64,000 nucleotides of DNA, from contig JANMDQ010000015.1 of the NCBI GenBank assembly GCA_031376385.1, forward strand, positions 1 through 64,000, given 5' to 3'. Shown here in pieces: positions 60,521 to 64,000 of the stretch (positions are counted from its first letter, which is position 1; the number at the start of each line of letters is the position of its first letter). The stretch comes from Aquisediminimonas sp031376385 (GTDB taxonomy: Bacteria; Pseudomonadota; Alphaproteobacteria; Sphingomonadales; Sphingomonadaceae). The notes under the pieces are model-generated. The model was not told the DNA's origin. It did not search any database and worked only from the letters and a program-made list of their open reading frames with translations. The translations under genes and the position numbers were made by a program.

Positions 60521-62001
60521 CCAAAAGCGCCATCATCATTGGCGCAGGCTTTGGCGGGCTGGCACTCGCCATCCGCTTGCAAGCCGCCGGGATTGAGACG
60601 ACCATCGTTGAAGCACGGGACAAGCCCGGTGGGCGGGCCTATTATTGGGAAAAGGACGGCTTCACTTTTGACGGCGGGCCGACAGTCATCACTGACCCGC
60701 CCTGCCTTGAGCAGCTTTGGGCGCTGTCTGGCCACAGAATGAGCGATGATATTGAGCTGATGCCTGTCACGCCCTTTTACCGGCTCAGCTGGCCTGATGG
60801 CACGCAGTTTGATTATTCCAACGATGAAGCCCATTTGCGCGGCGAAATTGCCAAAATCAGCGCGGAGGATTTGCCAGGCTACGAACGGTTCCTCGATTAC
60901 TCTGCTGGCGTTCATCATGAGGGGTATGAAAAACTCGGCTCCGTCGCGTTTCAAGATATAAGCTCAATGATCAAAGCCGCGCCCTCGCTTGCGAAATATC
61001 AGGCGTGGCGTTCAGTCTATTCGATGGTGTCGTCGTTCATCAAGAATGAAAAACTCCGCGAAGCCCTGTCGTTTCACACGCTCTTGGTCGGCGGTAATCC
61101 GATGACAACCAGCGCTATTTATGCGCTTATTCATACCATTGAAAAGAAAGGCGGGGTCTGGTTCGCGCGCGGAGGCACAAACCGGCTGATTGCAGCAATG
61201 GTCACGCAGTTTGAACGGCTGGGCGGCACGCTGAGGCTCGGCGATCCGGTGGTAGAGATTGAAACTCTGGGCGACCAGGTAACAGGCGTGCAGACCAAGT
61301 CCGGCTGGCAGCAGGATTGCGACGCTGTCGCGTCCAATGGTGACATCATGCACAGCTATCGTGATCTGCTCACCAGCAACCGGCGGGGGCAGCGCGTGGC
61401 CAGTTCGCTCATGGGCAAAAGCTGGTCCCCTTCGCTGTTCGTGCTGCATCTGGGCATCAAAGGCACATGGCCGGGCATTCCGCATCATTCGATCATTTTT
61501 GGCCCGCGCTATAAGGGCCTGATGGATGACATTTTCAACTATGGCGTCCTGCCGCAAGATTTTGCAATGTATTTGCATCATCCGACTGTGACAGACCCAA
61601 GCCTTGCGCCCGAAGGTTGTTCCACTTTCTATGTGCTTGTCCCGGTTGCGCATCTCGGCAAATCACCGCTGGATTGGGATGGGCATGTCGGCGAAGTAAT
61701 GAAGGAGCGGATATTGGACGCGCTGGGCCACCGGCTGATCCATGATATCCGTGACCGGGTGATGACCAGTTTCCACTATACGCCGCGCGATTTCGGGCGC
61801 GATCTTTCTGCGCATCTGGGCAGTGCTTTCAGTCTGGAGCCTTTGCTCACCCAGTCGGCCTATCTGCGCACGCACAACCGGGATGATGCGATACCGAACC
61901 TCTATTTCGTTGGGGCTGGCACGCATCCCGGCGCTGGCATTCCGGGTGTGGTGGGGAGTGCCAAGGCGACGGCGGCGCTTATGATTGAGAACATGCGATG
62001 A
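60517..62001 (+). CDS. crtI: Phytoene desaturase
   Basis: 494 residues, GTG start overlapping the crtY stop. The N-terminal SAIIIGAGFGGLALAIRL and DKPGGRAYYWEKDGFTFDGG, and the C-terminal YFVGAGTHPGAGIPGVVG (CrtI signature) bind FAD. It makes lycopene from phytoene in four dehydrogenations. The longer frame from 60292 lies within crtY and is rejected. Two-gene unit crtYI, followed by a palindromic repeat. Confidence 0.95.
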   Translation: MTKSAIIIGAGFGGLALAIRLQAAGIETTIVEARDKPGGRAYYWEKDGFTFDGGPTVITDPPCLEQLWALSGHRMSDDIELMPVTPFYRLSWPDGTQFDYSNDEAHLRGEIAKISAEDLPGYERFLDYSAGVHHEGYEKLGSVAFQDISSMIKAAPSLAKYQAWRSVYSMVSSFIKNEKLREALSFHTLLVGGNPMTTSAIYALIHTIEKKGGVWFARGGTNRLIAAMVTQFERLGGTLRLGDPVVEIETLGDQVTGVQTKSGWQQDCDAVASNGDIMHSYRDLLTSNRRGQRVASSLMGKSWSPSLFVLHLGIKGTWPGIPHHSIIFGPRYKGLMDDIFNYGVLPQDFAMYLHHPTVTDPSLAPEGCSTFYVLVPVAHLGKSPLDWDGHVGEVMKERILDALGHRLIHDIRDRVMTSFHYTPRDFGRDLSAHLGSAFSLEPLLTQSAYLRTHNRDDAIPNLYFVGAGTHPGAGIPGVVGSAKATAALMIENMR

Positions 62002-62013
62002 TGGCGTTAAACA

Positions 62014-62104
62014 CCGTTCGGGCTGAGCTTGTCGAAGCCTTCCCTTTCTTACTATGGGTGGACTGAAAAAGAAGGGAGGGCTTCGACAGGCTCAGCCCGA
62101 ACGG
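62014..62104. repeat. Long palindromic repeat between crtI and the LOG gene
   Basis: Arms 62014-62050 and 62069-62104 pair over about 36 bases with few mismatches (ccgttcgggctgagcttgtc versus ccgttcgggctgagcctgtc at their outer ends). No T-run follows, so it is a repeat rather than a classic terminator, though it may stop or protect transcripts. Confidence 0.85.
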
Positions 62105-62117
62105 GAATTGAACGATA

Positions 62118-62699
62118 GTGAAAAGAATAGCCGTCTATTGCGGATCAGCCACGCCTGCTGATCCCATTTACATCGAAACCGCCCGCATGGTGGGCCGGAC
62201 GCTTGCTGAGCGCGGCATAGGCGTGGTTTACGGCGGCGGTCGTTTGGGCCTGATGGGGGCCATTGCTGACGCGGCGCTCGCTGCTGGCGGCGAAGTGATT
62301 GGCGTCATCCCTGAGGCGCTTCGTGATGCTGAAGTCGCGCATCTTGGATGCACGGAACTCATAATCGTTCCGGGAATGCACGAACGCAAAAAACTGTTCA
62401 CCGATTTGTCCGATGGGTTTCTGACGATACCCGGCGGTGTCGGCACGATGGATGAGCTGTGGGAGGCGATCAGCTGGGCACAGCTCGGCTATCATGACAA
62501 GCCTTGCGGCGTCCTCAATGTCGCTGGCTTCTATGACAAGCTGATCGAATTTAACGCCCATATGATTGAGGTCGGCTTTGTCCGCGCGCAGCACGCCGGG
62601 ATCATGATCGCGGACGCGGATTTGAACGCGCTGCTGCGGCGGATGGCGGATTATGTGCCCCACAAGAGCATCTTTGCGATGAAGGCAGAGGATCTTTGA
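62118..62699 (+). CDS. LOG-family nucleotide phosphoribohydrolase
   Basis: 193 residues. VVYGGGRLGLMGAIADAAL and the PGGVGTMDELWEA motif (PGGxGTxxE) identify the LOG/TIGR00730 family, which splits nucleoside monophosphates such as cytokinin riboside 5'-phosphate into base and ribose-5-phosphate. The bacterial role is not settled. The stop overlaps the TTG start of crtB, so the two are co-translated in an otherwise carotenoid cluster. Confidence 0.92.
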   Translation: MKRIAVYCGSATPADPIYIETARMVGRTLAERGIGVVYGGGRLGLMGAIADAALAAGGEVIGVIPEALRDAEVAHLGCTELIIVPGMHERKKLFTDLSDGFLTIPGGVGTMDELWEAISWAQLGYHDKPCGVLNVAGFYDKLIEFNAHMIEVGFVRAQHAGIMIADADLNALLRRMADYVPHKSIFAMKAEDL

Positions 62700-63610
62700 C
62701 CGACCGCGCGGCCCTTGTCATTCACGCACGGGACGCCATTGCCAAAGGGTCGCGATCATTCGCGCTGGCGTCCAGATTGTTCGACACTGTAACCCGCGAA
62801 CGGGCGTGGTTGCTGTATAGCTGGTGCCGCAAATGTGATGATATTGCAGACGGGCAGGATCACGGCGGGGCTCTGACGGCAGTTGATAATCCGCTTGAGC
62901 GCTTGACCTATCTGCGATCCATGACGGAGCGCGCGTTGGCAGGTCAGGTGACGGGAGAGCCTGCTTTCGATGCGTTGGGATTGGTCGTGCAGGAATGCGC
63001 CATTCCCCACGCATGGCCGCGCGATTTGATCCAGGGTTTTGCGATGGACGCCGATGCCTTCTCGCCCAACACGACTGAGGATCTGCTGACTTACTGCTAT
63101 CATGTCGCGGGTGTCGTTGGCCTGATGATGGCCGTGATCATGGGCGTTTCGCCGGACGATGAAGAAACGCTGGGTCACGCCAATGATCTGGGGCTGGCAT
63201 TTCAGCTGGCCAATATCGCGCGCGACGTGCGGGAGGATGCAGACGGCGGACGCTGTTATATTCCTGCGGATTGGCTGGCGGAGTTTGAGATCACAAAACC
63301 GTTCGTGTCGAGCCTAGTCGAGACGCCGGGGAGCACGCGCCTGTGTCTCGACTGGGCTCAACACGAACGGATGGGTTTGGTCGGCGCGCGCCTCGCCAAA
63401 ATGGCAGGCGAATATGAAGCCAGCGCCCGGATCGGGGCTGAGCGGCTGCCATTCCGATCCCGCTGGGCCGTGCTGGCAGCGGCGGGCATTTACGGGGATA
63501 TCGCGCGTAAAGTCGGAAAGCGCGGGGCAGGAGCCTGGGACAGCCGCGTTTTCACCAGCAGTGCTGGCAAGGCAGGTTGGGTCGCCAAGGCACTGATGCA
63601 GGCATTTTAG
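62696..63610 (+). CDS. crtB: Phytoene synthase
   Basis: 304 residues, TTG start. The Asp-rich motifs are CRKCDDIADG (residues about 46) and ANIARDVREDADGGRCY (about 160). It condenses two geranylgeranyl diphosphates to phytoene. Between residues 202 and 225 the frame passes through a 72-base palindrome (63299-63370) that codes PFVSSLVETPGST and so on, where relatives are shorter. Downstream residues (YEASARIGAERLPFRSRWAV) are normal, so the enzyme may still fold. Confidence 0.93.
   Translation: MTDRAALVIHARDAIAKGSRSFALASRLFDTVTRERAWLLYSWCRKCDDIADGQDHGGALTAVDNPLERLTYLRSMTERALAGQVTGEPAFDALGLVVQECAIPHAWPRDLIQGFAMDADAFSPNTTEDLLTYCYHVAGVVGLMMAVIMGVSPDDEETLGHANDLGLAFQLANIARDVREDADGGRCYIPADWLAEFEITKPFVSSLVETPGSTRLCLDWAQHERMGLVGARLAKMAGEYEASARIGAERLPFRSRWAVLAAAGIYGDIARKVGKRGAGAWDSRVFTSSAGKAGWVAKALMQAF
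63299..63370. repeat. Palindromic repeat inside the crtB reading frame
   Basis: Arms 63299-63324 and 63345-63370 match at 24 of 26 bases, with a 20-base spacer. The core (ttcgtgtcgag) is the same family as the half-copy at 28836. Coding is kept open across the whole 72 bases. Confidence 0.88.
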
Positions 63611-63616
63611 CTGCAT

Positions 63617-63695
63617 CCTTCCCTGAGCTTGTCGAAGGGTCGTTTTTGCTACGGACCAGAAGTCAAAGACGGCCCTTCGACAAGCTCAGGGAAGG
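63617..63695. repeat. Palindromic repeat after crtB
   Basis: Arms 63617-63648 and 63664-63695 match at 30 of 32 bases (core ccctgagcttgtcgaaggg). It starts seven bases after the crtB stop and ends before the convergent SDR stop. Confidence 0.88.
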
Positions 63696-63713
63696 GTAGT
63701 TTTAGCTCGACCG

Positions 63714-64000
63714 CTACGCATCAATCCCATCGCCAATCGAAGCATGGGCAACGCCGCCATCGACTGTGATCGTATCGCCCACCACATAATTGCCAGCATT
63801 GCTCGCCAGATAAATGGCTGCCGCTGCCATATCTTCGGGAACACCGATGCGGCGCGAAGGAATGCGCTTGGCCACAGCATCGCCGTGATCGCGGGCGGCA
63901 CGGTTCATGTCGGACGCAAAGGCACCCGGCGCAATGGACGTGACGTTAATTCCGTCTTTGACCAGTTCCGCCGCCATCCGTTTGGTCAAATAGATGAGGC
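63714..64000 (-). CDS. Short-chain dehydrogenase, C-terminal part
   Basis: About 95 residues of an SDR whose start lies beyond the window. The frame enters as LIYLTKRMAAELVKDGINV, the helix after the catalytic Tyr-Lys, then SIAPGAFASDMN and the C-terminal GDTITVDGGVAH. The family reduces ketones or oxidises alcohols with NAD(P)H; substrate unknown. It is convergent with crtB, separated from it by the repeat. Confidence 0.88.
   Translation of the reverse strand, partial: LIYLTKRMAAELVKDGINVTSIAPGAFASDMNRAARDHGDAVAKRIPSRRIGVPEDMAAAAIYLASNAGNYVVGDTITVDGGVAHASIGDGIDA

Noticed and set aside
62014..62104. Hairpin read as a rho-independent terminator for crtI
   Set aside because: There is no run of T after the stem, and it belongs to a repeat family that also occurs within coding DNA.
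1..64000. CRISPR array, rRNA or tRNA genes, complete insertion sequence
   Set aside because: I saw no regularly spaced direct repeats, no tRNA T-loop patterns in gaps, and no transposase reading frame.

Overview
The window reads as chromosomal DNA of a sphingomonad-type alphaproteobacterium (Sphingomonadales). The evidence is a crtY-crtI-crtB carotenoid cluster, an ATP12-type F1-ATPase assembly chaperone, a DUF1674 gene beside rsmB, a LOV-HTH photoreceptor of the EL222 type, a large TonB-dependent receptor, and dispersed palindromes with a 'gagcttgtcgaag' core. This is inference from gene content; no rRNA or tRNA gene was seen.

Layout. 0-7 kb: a thymidylate-kinase-like ATPase divergent from a nucleotidyltransferase and NnrU, an aldo/keto reductase and a dicarboxylate-type symporter, a one-helix protein under a candidate EcfG promoter, the LOV-HTH regulator and a SleB cell-wall hydrolase. 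7-10.6 kb: SDR, a secreted protein with a possible permuted papain-like fold, a crotonase, a yefM/yoeB toxin-antitoxin pair and a GNAT acetyltransferase. 10.8-16.5 kb: a stand-alone MurC/Mpl-like ligase, a two-component system with a PepSY-like protein, and Uup. 16.5-22.4 kb: a CYP102 (P450-BM3 type) self-sufficient monooxygenase, then a three-gene secreted M48 peptidase unit. 22.4-26.1 kb: a tightly overlapping operon crcB - RluC-like - paiB-like - HAD - small membrane protein - ATP12. 26.2-28.8 kb: PhzF divergent from an ArsR regulator, DUF1232, dipeptide epimerase. 28.9-36.3 kb: DUF1674, rsmB, rpe, heparinase-like, purH, mnmA, dienelactone hydrolase. 36.5-39.1 kb: TonB receptor with a strong terminator.

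39.2-56.1 kb is a surface-polysaccharide locus. A WecA-like priming transferase runs on the plus strand. On the minus strand lie Wzy-like, Wza-like and Wzc-like proteins, GDP-fucose synthesis (gmd, fcl), glycosyltransferases, methyltransferases, a flippase-like protein, a second polymerase-like protein and a divergent alkaline-phosphatase-superfamily protein. Its left part (about 41.3-45.5 kb) is AT-rich and ends in two broken heptose genes, a gmhA with an internal deletion and an hddA missing its 5' part.

56.1-64 kb holds a long non-coding stretch, a GPH-type sugar symporter, a thioesterase, the carotenoid genes with a LOG-family gene between crtI and crtB, and a partial SDR. Palindromic repeats crowd this end. 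One sits inside the crtB reading frame and another supplies the stop codon of the symporter. The most unusual items are the in-frame palindrome in crtB, the 37-bp repeat shared by two distant intergenic regions, the collapsed heptose genes, and the secreted M48 trio.
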